Positions 28,113 through 37,774 are shown, counted from the stretch's first letter. The stretch: 64,000 nucleotides of DNA from Arthrobacter sp. B3I9 (GCF_030816935.1 NZ_JAUSYO010000001.1:1488001-1552000); one strand, 5' to 3'. Numbers and translations: made by a program. Notes: generated from the sequence alone by a model not told the origin.

Positions 28113-28141
28113 TTGGCCTCAAGTTCACAGGCAGGTAGAGT
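28113..28141 (+). promoter_or_regulatory. Candidate promoter of the first initiator tRNA gene
   Basis: TTGGCC (28113-28118), 17 bases, then TAGAGT (28136-28141). The second copy has TAGTGT at 28367-28372 at exactly the same distance from its tRNA, which supports both as -10 boxes. Confidence 0.5.
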
Positions 28142-28148
28142 TGTTCTT

Positions 28149-28231
28149 GCGACGCGGGGTGGAGCAGTTCGGTAGCTCGCTGGGCTCATAACCCAGAGGT
28201 CACAGGTTCAAATCCTGTCCCCGCAACTGAA
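28149..28231 (+). repeat. Direct repeat unit 1 containing tRNA-fMet
   Basis: An 83-base unit is repeated identically at 28380-28462, 231 bases downstream. Identity extends only a few bases beyond the tRNA on each side, so the flanks have diverged or only the tRNA was kept identical. Confidence 0.9.
28153..28226 (+). tRNA. Initiator tRNA-fMet (CAU), copy 1
   Basis: A 74-base cloverleaf starting CGCGGGG and ending CCCCGCA plus A, with anticodon loop CTCATAA. Two initiator marks are present: position 1 is C facing A72 (no pair), and the anticodon stem ends in three G-C pairs (GGG/CCC). The TTCAAAT T-loop is normal and the 3' CCA is not encoded. A terminator hairpin follows at once, so this copy is its own transcription unit. 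Confidence 0.96.
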
Positions 28232-28232
28232 G

Positions 28233-28272
28233 AGAAGGTCCGGAGTCCTGGAAAAGGGACTCCGGACCTTCT
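28233..28272 (+). terminator. Terminator of tRNA-fMet copy 1
   Basis: Arms AGAAGGTCCGGAGTCC and GGACTCCGGACCTTCT pair over 16 bases with an 8-base loop, followed by GCTTT. Confidence 0.9.
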
Positions 28273-28366
28273 GCTTTAAGGCCAGCCTTTTAGAAACACG
28301 TGCGTCGGTGAGGTGGCGGGGAGTCCCGGAAAAGTGGCGGCGTCCGGGAGTTCCGGAAAAGTAGGG

Positions 28367-28372
28367 TAGTGT
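28367..28372 (+). promoter_or_regulatory. Candidate -10 box of the second initiator tRNA gene
   Basis: TAGTGT starts 17 bases before the tRNA, the same spacing as TAGAGT of copy 1. No good -35 box is seen; TCCGGAAAAGT occurs twice just upstream (around 28326 and 28352). Confidence 0.45.
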
Positions 28373-28379
28373 TGATCAA

Positions 28380-28462
28380 GCGACGCGGGGTGGAGCAGTT
28401 CGGTAGCTCGCTGGGCTCATAACCCAGAGGTCACAGGTTCAAATCCTGTCCCCGCAACTGAA
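28380..28462 (+). repeat. Direct repeat unit 2 containing tRNA-fMet
   Basis: Identical over 83 bases to 28149-28231. The sequences between and after the two units differ, including the terminators. Confidence 0.9.
28384..28457 (+). tRNA. Initiator tRNA-fMet (CAU), copy 2
   Basis: Identical in all 74 bases to copy 1, with the same C1-A72 mismatch and three G-C pairs at the base of the anticodon loop. It has its own -10 box and its own terminator, which differs in sequence from that of copy 1. Confidence 0.96.
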
Positions 28463-28471
28463 AAGACAAGT

Positions 28472-28503
28472 GTAAGGCCCGGATCTGATGATCCGGGCCT
28501 TAC
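28472..28503 (+). terminator. Terminator of tRNA-fMet copy 2
   Basis: Arms GTAAGGCCCGGATC and GATCCGGGCCTTAC with a TGAT loop, followed by TTGTTGTTCT. It may also stop the convergent photolyase transcript. Confidence 0.9.
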
Positions 28504-28586
28504 TTGTTGTTCTGGCTCGTAGTGTCCTGGCTCTGTGGTTCGGGCTCCTGGTGGCCTGACTCTTGGTGTCCTGACGGACGGCCGGC

Positions 28587-30023
28587 TCAGTCCTCCTTGA
28601 GGCGCTGGTACGTGTCGAGGGCCCGGGCCCGGGACTCCGGCAGCCCGACGACCGGCGCGGGGTATTCAGGAACCGCGTCCGCTTTCCATGGTTCGTGGAT
28701 TCGCTTGGCGTCTAGGGCGGACAGCTCCGGGAGGTAGCGGCGCAGGTAACGGCCCTCGGCGTCGAACTTCTTGCTTTGTGTGACCGGATTGAAAATGCGG
28801 AAGTAGGGGGAGGCGTCGGCACCGGACCCCGCCACCCACTGCCAGTTGGCCGGGTTGCTTGCAGCGTCCGCGTCCACGAGGGTGTCCCAGAACCAGGCCT
28901 CGCCCACCCGCCAGTCGGCCAGCAGGTTCTTGACCAGGAACGAGGCGGCCGCCATCCGGACCCGGTTGTGCATCCATCCGGTCTGCCAGAGCTGGCGCAT
29001 GCCTGCGTCGACAAGGGGGTATCCGGTGCGGCCCTGCTGCCACGCCGTCAGTTCCGCGGCCGACGGCGTCTGCCAGGCGAAACGGTCGAATTCCGGCCGG
29101 TAGTTCCGGGTCGCTAACTCCGGGTTCTCGTATAGCAGCTGCCAGCAGAATTCGCGCCAGCCCAGCTCCGAGCGGAAGATGCCGACGCCCGCGGGGGGCT
29201 GCTGCGGAAAGTGTTCGCGCAGGGTGTGCCAGATCCGGAAGGGGCTGATCTCCCCGAAGCGCAGGTGGGGGGAGAGCCGGCTGGTCCCTTCGACGCCGGG
29301 GATGTCCCGGCCGGTGCCGTACGCCTCCGCCGGTCCGTCGACGAACTCCTCGAGCCTGCCATGGGCGCCGGCCTCGCCCGGGGTCCAGGTCGCGGCGAGG
29401 CCGGCGCTCCAGTCCGGAGTGCGGGGGATCAGCCCCCAGCTTTCCAACGGGTCACTGGCCGGCGGCTGTCCGGAGGTGCCGGTGGCCGGCGCGGGCAGGC
29501 GCCCGGGAGCGTCAAGCGGGAGTCGGGGTTCACCGCCGTCGAGGCAGGCCCGCCAGAAGGGCGTGAAGACCTTGTAGGGGCCGCCAGCGCCGGTGCGTAC
29601 CGTCCAGGGCTCGAACATCAGGTTCGCCTGGAAGCTAGCGGTGGTGATGCCGTGTTCTGCCGCCCACTCCTTGAGTCCGGCGTCGACGTCGCGTTCCGGG
29701 CCGCCGTAGCGGCGGTTCCAGAGCAGCTGCGTGGTGCCGGTTTCGCCGGCAACTTCGGGAATGACGCGGGCGGCGGGGCCACGGCGGAGCAGCAGCCGCG
29801 AGCCTGCGGCCGCGAGATCGGCCCCGAGTGCCGTCAGCGAGTGGTGCAGCCACCACTTCGCCGCTCCGCCGAGCGGGCGCAGCCCCGGGGAGTCTTCGTC
29901 CAGCACATAGACAACGGTGAGCGGGGCCCCCTGGGAGAAGGCTTCGGCCAGGGCAGGGTTGTCATCGATGCGGAGGTCATCGCGGAGCCAGACAAGTGTC
30001 GAAGAATGGGATCCGGAGGACAT
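28587..30023 (-). CDS. phr: Deoxyribodipyrimidine photo-lyase
   Basis: The 478-residue flavoprotein uses blue light to split cyclobutane pyrimidine dimers. The N-terminal antenna domain begins TLVWLRDDLRIDDNPALAEA. The FAD-binding domain has GTSRLSPHLRFGEIS, the ELGWREFCWQLLYENPEL region, GRTGYPLVDAGMRQLWQTGW, MHNRVRMAAASFLVKNLL and DADAASNPANWQWVAGSG, with the Trp residues expected for the electron-transfer chain. This is the CPD class I pattern. No antenna-specific residue allows a choice between folate and deazaflavin. The ATG at 30023 lies six bases after a TACCGT box, suggesting a leaderless mRNA. It is transcribed alone. Confidence 0.95.
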   Translation of the reverse strand: MSSGSHSSTLVWLRDDLRIDDNPALAEAFSQGAPLTVVYVLDEDSPGLRPLGGAAKWWLHHSLTALGADLAAAGSRLLLRRGPAARVIPEVAGETGTTQLLWNRRYGGPERDVDAGLKEWAAEHGITTASFQANLMFEPWTVRTGAGGPYKVFTPFWRACLDGGEPRLPLDAPGRLPAPATGTSGQPPASDPLESWGLIPRTPDWSAGLAATWTPGEAGAHGRLEEFVDGPAEAYGTGRDIPGVEGTSRLSPHLRFGEISPFRIWHTLREHFPQQPPAGVGIFRSELGWREFCWQLLYENPELATRNYRPEFDRFAWQTPSAAELTAWQQGRTGYPLVDAGMRQLWQTGWMHNRVRMAAASFLVKNLLADWRVGEAWFWDTLVDADAASNPANWQWVAGSGADASPYFRIFNPVTQSKKFDAEGRYLRRYLPELSALDAKRIHEPWKADAVPEYPAPVVGLPESRARALDTYQRLKED

Positions 30024-30029
30024 GGGTCA

Positions 30030-30035
30030 ACGGTA
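30030..30035 (-). promoter_or_regulatory. -10 box of a probably leaderless photolyase mRNA
   Basis: TACCGT, six bases (TGACCC), then the ATG at 30023. No Shine-Dalgarno sequence lies between them. Confidence 0.4.
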
Positions 30036-30067
30036 CACGCAGGGCCGAAGGCGCATCACTCCGGGCA

Positions 30068-30094
30068 CGCCTGGCACTCCTGGCACTCCTGGTA
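30068..30094 (+). repeat. Nine-base tandem repeat between phr and pspA
   Basis: CTGGCACTC occurs twice in a row, followed by CTGGTACGG. Read on the + strand this gives Gly-Thr-Pro repeats in a short open frame (30022-30171) of doubtful reality. Confidence 0.7.
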
Positions 30095-30187
30095 CGGCAG
30101 AGGCCGGGTCCCCGGGAGCGTCCAAGGGATCCGGCCTCAGCGACCAGCATGTGCGGCTGCCTGCCTACTAGGGCGCAGCCGACGGTG

Positions 30188-30973
30188 CTACAGCTTGTCG
30201 AAGTCGGCCTCGTCGACGGTGGATTCGGTGCGCTTGCCCTCGCCGGCCCCGATGGCGGCGGGGGAGCCACCGGACTTCAGCGCCGCGAGCCGCGCTTCAA
30301 TTTCGGTCTGCTCGCCGAGGTCCTCGAGCGAGTTGAACTGTGCGTCCAGGCTGGAGGCCGCGAGCTCCTGCTGGCCGCGGACCTTTGCTTCTTCCCGGCG
30401 GATCTTCTCTTCAAAGCGGCCCACCTCGGACGTGGGGTCCATGAAGTCGATGCTCTTGAGGGCGTCGTGCACCTGGGACTGCGCCGCGGCGGTCTTGGAA
30501 CGCGCCACCAGCTCGTTGCGCTTGCTGGTCAGTTCGTTGAGCTTGCCCTTCATCTGGTCCAGGCCGTGCTTGAGCCTGTCCACAACCTCGCCCTGGGAGG
30601 CAATGCTCGGCTCGGCGGCCTTCGCCTCGTTCTCCGATGCCATCTGCCGCTGCAAAGCGACCTTGGCGAGGTTGTCGAATTTTTCGGCGTCGCCGGTGTC
30701 GCCGTTGGCGCGGTACTCGTCGGCCTTGCGGGACGCAGCGAGGGCCTTCCTGCCCCAGTCCTGGGCGTTCTTGACGTCCTCGTTGTAGTCGTCCTGCAGC
30801 ATGCGCAGATTCCCGATGGTCTGGGCCACAGCGGACTCGGCCTCGGCAATGTTGTTCGTGTAGTCCCGGACCATCTGGTCCAGCATCTTCTGCGGATCCT
30901 CAGCCTGGTCCAGGAGGGAGTTGATGTTCGCCTTCGCCAGCTGCGCCATGCGGCCGAAAATGGACTGCTTCAT
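30188..30973 (-). CDS. pspA: PspA/IM30 family protein
   Basis: A 261-residue, almost wholly helical protein of the phage-shock/ESCRT-III-like family that binds and stabilises the cytoplasmic face of stressed membranes. The N-terminus MKQSIFGRMAQLAKANINSL is the amphipathic membrane helix; QAEDPQKMLDQMVRDYTNNI follows as the conserved block. Long coiled coils run to about residue 215 and the acidic tail ends STVDEADFDKL. The ATG at 30973 (after AAAGGTAACACC) is preferred to a longer frame from 31006. It lies 146 bases downstream of the TPM protein gene on the same strand, and the two probably form an envelope-stress pair. Confidence 0.93.
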   Translation of the reverse strand: MKQSIFGRMAQLAKANINSLLDQAEDPQKMLDQMVRDYTNNIAEAESAVAQTIGNLRMLQDDYNEDVKNAQDWGRKALAASRKADEYRANGDTGDAEKFDNLAKVALQRQMASENEAKAAEPSIASQGEVVDRLKHGLDQMKGKLNELTSKRNELVARSKTAAAQSQVHDALKSIDFMDPTSEVGRFEEKIRREEAKVRGQQELAASSLDAQFNSLEDLGEQTEIEARLAALKSGGSPAAIGAGEGKRTESTVDEADFDKL

Positions 30974-31119
30974 GGTGTTACCTTTCGTCCTGCTCAGTGT
31001 TCCCACCGAATTCAGTGATTAGTGGATGTACCGCTTCTATCCGCCGGCCGGAACGCTTTCCGGCCGGCGCTTAGTCTGTGTGCCGGCCCGCGCCGGCTGC
31101 GCGCTTGCCCGGACGCCGG

Positions 31120-33174
31120 CTAGAAGCTGCCGGAGTCACCGCCGCCGAAGTCGCCGCCGCCGCCGAAGTCGCCGCCGCCGGAGTCGCCGCCGCCCCAGCC
31201 TCCGCCGCCGCCCCAGCCGCCGCCGCCACCCCAGCCGCCGCCACCGCTGTTGAAGATGGAATTGATCAGGATGCCGCCGAGGATTGCGCCGCCCAGGCCG
31301 CCGCCTCCGCCGCCGCCGAACATTCCGCCGCGGCCGTAGCCTTGCCCCTGGTTCGCATAGTCACCGAACTGGTCGACGTCGTACTGTGCCTGCTGGGCCG
31401 CCTGCGCCGCCAGGGAATGCGCCTGCTGCGCGTACTGCAGCGCCGTGACCGGGTCGTTGCGGGAGATGGACAGGGCATAGTCCAGGTTCCGCTGCGCTTC
31501 CGCAAGGCGCGTGCGCGCCTCGGTGCCGACGCCCCCACGGCGGGCCGTGATGTAATCCGACGTCGCGCTGATCTGTGCCTGCGCGGACATGATGCTCTGC
31601 TGCAGCGAGGCCTGCGCGCGGCGCGCCTGTTCCTGCTGGTCGCGGATGCCGGCCAGTGCCGAATCGAGCGACTGGTGCGCTGTTTCGACCCGTTCGAGAG
31701 TGGCAATCGGATCGATCTTGCCGGCCTGCATCTCTGCCTTGACCCGGGCGAGTGCAGCCTCCACTCCGGCAACCGGGCCCGCAAGCTCCGCGTGTGTTCC
31801 GGACTGGATCATGGCCCGGGCCTGCGCCAGGTCCTGGGACGTGTCAACGACGGCGGACTCCAGTCCTCGGCGCGCGTCGTCGAGGTTCGCGGCCACTTTG
31901 TTGATGGCGTCAATCAGGACGTTGGTCTGGTGCAGGCTCTCTTCCGCGGCGCGGACCGCCACTGCCGCGAGGCTGCCCTCGCCGGCGCCGAGCTTTTCCC
32001 GAGCCGTGGCCGAGGCGTTCTGCACAAACTCCAGCCGCTCCTTTGCCTGGGTGATGTTGTCGGCCACCTGTGCCAGCGCGCTCTCGGCGTACTTGGCACG
32101 CAGCTCGGTCAGAAGCTGTTCCGCACTGGCGATTTTCGCTTGGGCCTGCGACGCCCCGGCGCTGACGGCGGCAAGCGCCTGCGGGGCGTTCTTCTCCAGC
32201 TCGCGGAGGGAATCGAAGTCGGCTTTCTGCTCCTGGAGGGACGCCAGGGCAGCCTCGGAGCGGCGGATGATCTCGCCGAGCCAGGCGCGCTGCTGCTCCT
32301 CGGTGTCCGGGATGTGGTCGTCCAGCTGCTGCTGCAGCTTGAAGGATTCGGACATGTGGCCCTTGGCTTCCTGCAGCGCCTTGGTGAAGTTGCCGACGGC
32401 GGCGTCGCCGTACTGGGCCTGCGCGAAGCCGAGCTCCTGTTCGCTGGATTTGATGGCGTCATCCGCTTCGATCAGGAGCGAGCCGCCCTTGCGGCGCAGC
32501 TCCTCGACGCTCATTGATGCCAGCGGGTCCGGTGCCGCTGCCCCCTGCTGTTCACGGTCCGGCTCGGAGCCCAGGGCCGCTTTCTTCCGCCTGTTGCGCA
32601 GGAGCAGGTAGGCGCCCGCGCCGCCGACCGCTACGACACCTGCGCCCACGAGGACACCAGCGCCGGTATCGCCCGAGGAGACCGAACCGCTGCCGCCCCC
32701 GGCGGCGTCGCCGACCGCGGCGGCTGTGTCGATAGCTGCCTGGGCGAAGTCACGCTTTCCCCCGGCCAGATTCGCCACGACGGCGTTCTGGCTGATGTTG
32801 CTCGTCTTGGAAGCGATCGGGCTGGCCGAGTTGGGCGCAAAGTAGTACTTGCCGTCGTCGGACATCGCGAGGATGACATCGGCCCTGCCCATGCCCTTCT
32901 TCGTGGCCACCGCCTGAGCCCATGCTTTCGGGTCGGCGGGGTTTTCGAAGGTCTTCGCGGTGACCACATACAGGTTGTACTTGTGGTCCTTCAGGAGCTT
33001 CTGGATGGCGTCCTGGACCTCGGCCTTGCGGCTGCCGAGCACGTTGGCGCCGTCCACCACATTCTGTCCGGACGGAATCGTTACCGGATCTTCCGCCAGG
33101 GCCGGAGCGGCAGGAAGCGCCAGCAGTCCGGCCACGCCAAGAACAGCGAGGATACGTTTCAAGTTAGACCGCAT
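31120..33174 (-). CDS. TPM-domain membrane protein with coiled coils and Gly/Trp-rich tail
   Basis: A 684-residue protein with a signal peptide (LAVLGVAGLLALPAAPALA, cleaved near residue 27), an extracytoplasmic TPM domain (residues 30-160, VDGANVLGSRKAEVQDAIQK, DVILAMSDDGKYYFAP), a membrane helix (VLVGAGVVAVGGAGAYLLL, about 175-195) and a cytoplasmic part with long coiled coils. The last 60 residues are Gly-rich with repeated WGGGGG units and end in DFGGGDSGSF. TPM proteins often accompany PspA-like proteins. The ATG at 33174 was chosen over TTG 33180 because GAAGGG lies at proper distance. The 295 bases upstream, shared with the divergent htrA gene, hold both promoters; no clear boxes were identified. 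Confidence 0.87.
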   Translation of the reverse strand: MRSNLKRILAVLGVAGLLALPAAPALAEDPVTIPSGQNVVDGANVLGSRKAEVQDAIQKLLKDHKYNLYVVTAKTFENPADPKAWAQAVATKKGMGRADVILAMSDDGKYYFAPNSASPIASKTSNISQNAVVANLAGGKRDFAQAAIDTAAAVGDAAGGGSGSVSSGDTGAGVLVGAGVVAVGGAGAYLLLRNRRKKAALGSEPDREQQGAAAPDPLASMSVEELRRKGGSLLIEADDAIKSSEQELGFAQAQYGDAAVGNFTKALQEAKGHMSESFKLQQQLDDHIPDTEEQQRAWLGEIIRRSEAALASLQEQKADFDSLRELEKNAPQALAAVSAGASQAQAKIASAEQLLTELRAKYAESALAQVADNITQAKERLEFVQNASATAREKLGAGEGSLAAVAVRAAEESLHQTNVLIDAINKVAANLDDARRGLESAVVDTSQDLAQARAMIQSGTHAELAGPVAGVEAALARVKAEMQAGKIDPIATLERVETAHQSLDSALAGIRDQQEQARRAQASLQQSIMSAQAQISATSDYITARRGGVGTEARTRLAEAQRNLDYALSISRNDPVTALQYAQQAHSLAAQAAQQAQYDVDQFGDYANQGQGYGRGGMFGGGGGGGLGGAILGGILINSIFNSGGGGWGGGGGWGGGGGWGGGDSGGGDFGGGGDFGGGDSGSF
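31141..31254. repeat. Gly/Trp codon repeat in the TPM gene
   Basis: Imperfect 18-base units built on CCGCCGCCGCCCCAGCC on the + strand encode WGGGGG and DFGGG repeats on the reverse strand. The length is likely to vary between strains. Confidence 0.75.
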
Positions 33175-33469
33175 GTGCAACCCTTCAGCACTTCTGCGAC
33201 CGGTTCGGCCGAACCAATCGTTTTTGAATGCAGCAGCGCCCCCACGCAGAGATGAAGCCGCAGGTCGCTGTGGCGATTCAATTTGATTCTATGGTCCACC
33301 CCATTGGGCGTCCACCGGCGGGAATATGCCACCAGCGAAACGCGCTGAAGGGTAGGACCAGCCGGCGGCAGCCCGTCCCGCAGGCGTTCAGGAACCTCCC
33401 AGCAAATGTCCGCTCTAGTATCAGTGAGAGCGTCCATAGTTAACTCAGACGAGGATGAGAGGAAGACCC

Positions 33470-35002
<1,533 letters not shown>

Positions 35003-35013
35003 GACCCGCCGCC

Positions 35014-35053
35014 AGGCCGGGCCCGCACCAGCAGGTGCGGGCCCGGCCTTTTG
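35014..35053 (+). terminator. Intrinsic terminator after the HtrA-like gene
   Basis: Arms AGGCCGGGCCCGCACC and GGTGCGGGCCCGGCCT pair over 16 bases with an AGCA loop, followed by TTTTG. Confidence 0.93.
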
Positions 35054-35207
35054 CGTTCCGGCGGCACTCTGACATCGGCGTTAACCCGGCCCGCGGCCGC
35101 ACACCGCTATATGGTTAGCTAGGAGCAACCCCGGGCATCCGGGCGTTCCGTGGCCAGGACCCCACCCGGCTGGCTGTCCACCCGCATGGAAGGCTGCTGT
35201 ACACACA

Positions 35208-36020
35208 GTGGAAGAGACTTTGAAGATCATCGTGCTGGTCAAGCACGTTCCTGACGCGCAGTTCGACCGGCACCTGACCGGCACCGCCAACACGACAGAC
35301 CGTTCCGAGAGCATCCTCTCCGAGCTGGACGAGTACCCCCTCGAAGCGGCCCTGCAGCTGATCGAGGCCCGCGGCGGAGAAGCGGCCGGGAACAGGGTGA
35401 TCGCACTCAGCATGGGCCCCGCGGGCGCGGTGAACGCGGTGAAGAAATCGCTGCAGATCGGCGCAACCGAAGGGGTGCACCTCAGCGATGAAGCACTTGC
35501 CGGCTCCGACGCCGCCGCGACCTCGCTGGCCCTCGCCGGGGCCATCCGGCACCTTGAGGCAGACGGCCCGGCCGACCTCATCTTTGCCGGCATGGCCTCG
35601 ACCGACGGAGAAACGTCGCTGGTCCCGGCCCAGCTCGCAGAACGCCTGGACCGGCCGCAGGTCACCTTCGCTTCCGCACTGGAGCTCGACGGCCGCAGGC
35701 TCACCGCCCGCCGCGACGGCGGTTCCCACGCAGATACCATCGAGGCAACCCTGCCAGCCCTCGTTTCGGTGACGGACCAGATCAACAGCCCCCGCTACCC
35801 CAACTTCAAGGGCATCATGGCTGCCAAGAAGAAGACCATCACCACGCTGACCCTCGCCGACATCGGCGTCGACCCGGCCCTGGTGGGGCGCTCCGGTTCC
35901 TGGACCACCGTCGAAACCGCGGAGGCCCGGCCGCCGCGCACGGCCGGCACCATCATCACTGACGAAGGCGACGCCGGCATCAAGCTGGTGGAGTTCCTGG
36001 CCGCCCAGAAGCTGCTCTAA
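35208..36020 (+). CDS. etfB: Electron transfer flavoprotein, beta subunit
   Basis: The 270-residue subunit binds AMP and, with the alpha subunit, carries electrons from acyl-CoA and other dehydrogenases to the quinone pool. Family marks are KIIVLVKHVPDAQFDRHLTG, LDEYPLEAALQLIEARGG, VIALSMGPAGAVNAVKKSLQ, DLIFAGMASTDGETSLVPAQ and the signature region VTDQINSPRYPNFKGIMAAK. The frame opens at GTG 35208; TTG 35220 gives the usual family N-terminus and is an equally good choice, with GGAAGAG just before it. It precedes etfA by 15 bases. Because etfA is frameshifted, etfB may have no functional partner from this locus. Confidence 0.95.
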   Translation: MEETLKIIVLVKHVPDAQFDRHLTGTANTTDRSESILSELDEYPLEAALQLIEARGGEAAGNRVIALSMGPAGAVNAVKKSLQIGATEGVHLSDEALAGSDAAATSLALAGAIRHLEADGPADLIFAGMASTDGETSLVPAQLAERLDRPQVTFASALELDGRRLTARRDGGSHADTIEATLPALVSVTDQINSPRYPNFKGIMAAKKKTITTLTLADIGVDPALVGRSGSWTTVETAEARPPRTAGTIITDEGDAGIKLVEFLAAQKLL

Positions 36021-36035
36021 GGGGATCATCCGAAC

Positions 36036-36990
36036 ATGGCAAAAGTACTTGTATTCATCGACAATCCCGGCGAGACGCTGAAAAAGTCCAGCCTCGAGCT
36101 GCTCACCATCGCCCGTTCCCTGGGCGAACCGGCGGTTGCGTTCAACGGGGAACTGCACGACGGCGTGGCGAGCACCCTGGGCGCGTACGGCGTCCAGGCC
36201 TTGTACCGGCCCTCCGCCGCGGACCTGGACGATTACCTCGTCGGCCCGAAGGCGTCCTATCTGGCCGCCGCCGTGCAGACCGCCGGGGCCGGCATCGTGC
36301 TGGCCGAGAACACCGCTGATGGCAGGGAAGTCGCGGCCCGGCTGGGCATCAAGCTCGGCGCCGGCGTCATCACGGACGTCGTGGGGGTCGACCCCGACGG
36401 AACCGCGCACAAGTCGGTGCTCGCCGGTTCCTACATGACAACGGCGAAGGCGACCACGCCCGGTGGCCGTGCTCACGGTAAAGGGCAACACCATCACGCC
36501 GGAGCCGGCCGTCACCGGCACGGCGCCGCAGTCCACCACCGTCGAGGTGCCGGAGACGGCCACCGCCGCATCGGCCAGGATCACTGCACGCAATGAAAAG
36601 GCAGCCAGCGGACGTCCCGATCTTTCCGATGCGCGGATCGTCGTGGCCGGCGGACGCGGCGTCGAGGGGGATTTCGGTCCCCTCGAGGAGCTTGCGGATG
36701 TGCTCGGTGCCGCCGTGGGCGCTTCCCGGGCCGCGACGGACGCCGGCTGGATCGGTCATGACGCCCAGGTGGGCCAGACCGGAAAGACCGTCTCGCCCCA
36801 GCTCTACATCTCCGCCGGAATTTCCGGTGCCATCCAGCAGAAAGCCGGGATGCAGACCGCCAAGGTGATTGTGGCGGTGAACAAGGACGCCGAGTCGCCG
36901 GTGTTCGAAATCGCCGATTTTGGCGTGGTCGGGGACCTTTTCAAGGTCCTGCCGCAGGCCACCGAGGAAATCAAGAAGCGCAGGGGATGA
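36036..36990 (+). pseudogene. etfA: Electron transfer flavoprotein, alpha subunit, frameshifted
   Basis: Two overlapping reading frames together make one EtfA. The first, from ATG 36036, gives the N-terminal domain (AKVLVFIDNPGETLKKSSLE ... [24 protein letters not shown]) and then runs into nonsense up to 36596. The C-terminal FAD-binding domain continues one base later, from about 36463 to 36990 ([35 protein letters not shown], the FAD loops [20 protein letters not shown] and IQQKAGMQ, then [20 protein letters not shown]). Removing one G from CCCGGTGGCC at 36459-36468 restores a 317-residue protein of normal length. Either the gene is broken, or this is a sequencing error. No slippery site argues for programmed shifting. 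Confidence 0.88.
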
Positions 36991-36994
36991 TTTT

Positions 36995-37774
36995 TTGACC
37001 AGCAATGCCGCTGCGGCGCAGAGCCCGTTCGACCCGGAACGCTCCCGGATCGGGCGGGTGCTTTGTTTCGCCGCGCATCCGGACGACATCGACTTCGGGG
37101 CCGCCGGCACGATTGCCGCCTGGACCGCAGCGGGGGTGGAGGTCAGTTACTGCATCATGACCGACGGCGACGCGGGCGGCTTCGACCCGGAACAGCGGGA
37201 CGAAATCGTGCGGCTGCGGAACGAGGAGCAGCGCCGCGCCGCTGCCCTGGTCGGTGTCACGGACATCCACTACCTGCACGAGCGCGACGGCTACCTCGAG
37301 CCCACGCATGAGGTGATCCGGGAGGTGGTTCGGCTGATCCGTCAGCTGCGGCCCGACGTCGTGCTTGCCATGCACCCCGAACGGAACTGGGACCGGATCC
37401 AGAAGAGCCACCCGGACCACCTGGCCGTAGGGGAGGCGGTGACCCGGGCGGTGTATCCGGCGCTGGAGAACCCGTTTGCCTACCCGGAGCTGGCTGCAGC
37501 GGGCCTCGAGGCGTACAAGCTGCCGTGGCTGTGGCTCTTCGCCGGGCCGGAGGAGCGGGAGAACCACTTCGTGGACGTCACAGACCAGGTGGACGCCAAG
37601 CTCGCCGCGATCCACATCCACGTGAGCCAGCATCCCGACGTCGAAGCGATGGGGCGTACCGTGCGGAGCCTGATGATGCGGACTGCCGAGCGCGCCGGGC
37701 TGCCTGCCGGCCGCAGCGCCGAGGCCTTCCATGTGGTCACCGTGAACGGACCGGGCACCATCGCGGGCTTCTAG
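36995..37774 (+). CDS. PIG-L (LmbE) family deacetylase
   Basis: A 259-residue zinc-dependent N-deacetylase of the family that includes MshB and Mca of mycothiol metabolism. The metal site is visible: AAHPDDIDFGAAG near the N-terminus supplies His and Asp, and QKSHPDHLAVGEAV supplies the third ligand. RNEEQRRAAALVGVTDIHYL and GYLEPTHEVIREVVRLIR are typical. The substrate is not known; an N-acetylglucosaminyl compound is likely from the family. The start TTG 36995 lies eight bases after AGGGGAT and four bases after the etfA stop, so it is probably in the etf operon; earlier in-frame codons belong to etfA. Confidence 0.9.
   Translation: MTSNAAAAQSPFDPERSRIGRVLCFAAHPDDIDFGAAGTIAAWTAAGVEVSYCIMTDGDAGGFDPEQRDEIVRLRNEEQRRAAALVGVTDIHYLHERDGYLEPTHEVIREVVRLIRQLRPDVVLAMHPERNWDRIQKSHPDHLAVGEAVTRAVYPALENPFAYPELAAAGLEAYKLPWLWLFAGPEERENHFVDVTDQVDAKLAAIHIHVSQHPDVEAMGRTVRSLMMRTAERAGLPAGRSAEAFHVVTVNGPGTIAGF

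Noticed and set aside
25610..28189. 859-codon open frame on the - strand opposite the UPF0182 gene
   Set aside because: It mirrors a well-supported gene, has low-complexity composition, no family motif and no ribosome-binding site; long antisense frames are expected at this GC content.
28149..28462. Attachment site of an integrated element at the duplicated tRNA
   Set aside because: Only 148 bases separate the two units, both tRNAs are whole with their own terminators, and no integrase is nearby.
28515..28580. Repeated GTGTCCTG and GGCTC strings between tRNA-fMet and photolyase
   Set aside because: Short, irregular repeats without hairpin or array spacing; not a CRISPR or attachment site.
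36440..36480. Programmed ribosomal frameshift in etfA
   Set aside because: No slippery heptamer, no downstream structure beyond ordinary GC richness, and EtfA is not known to use frameshifting; a mutation or read error is simpler.
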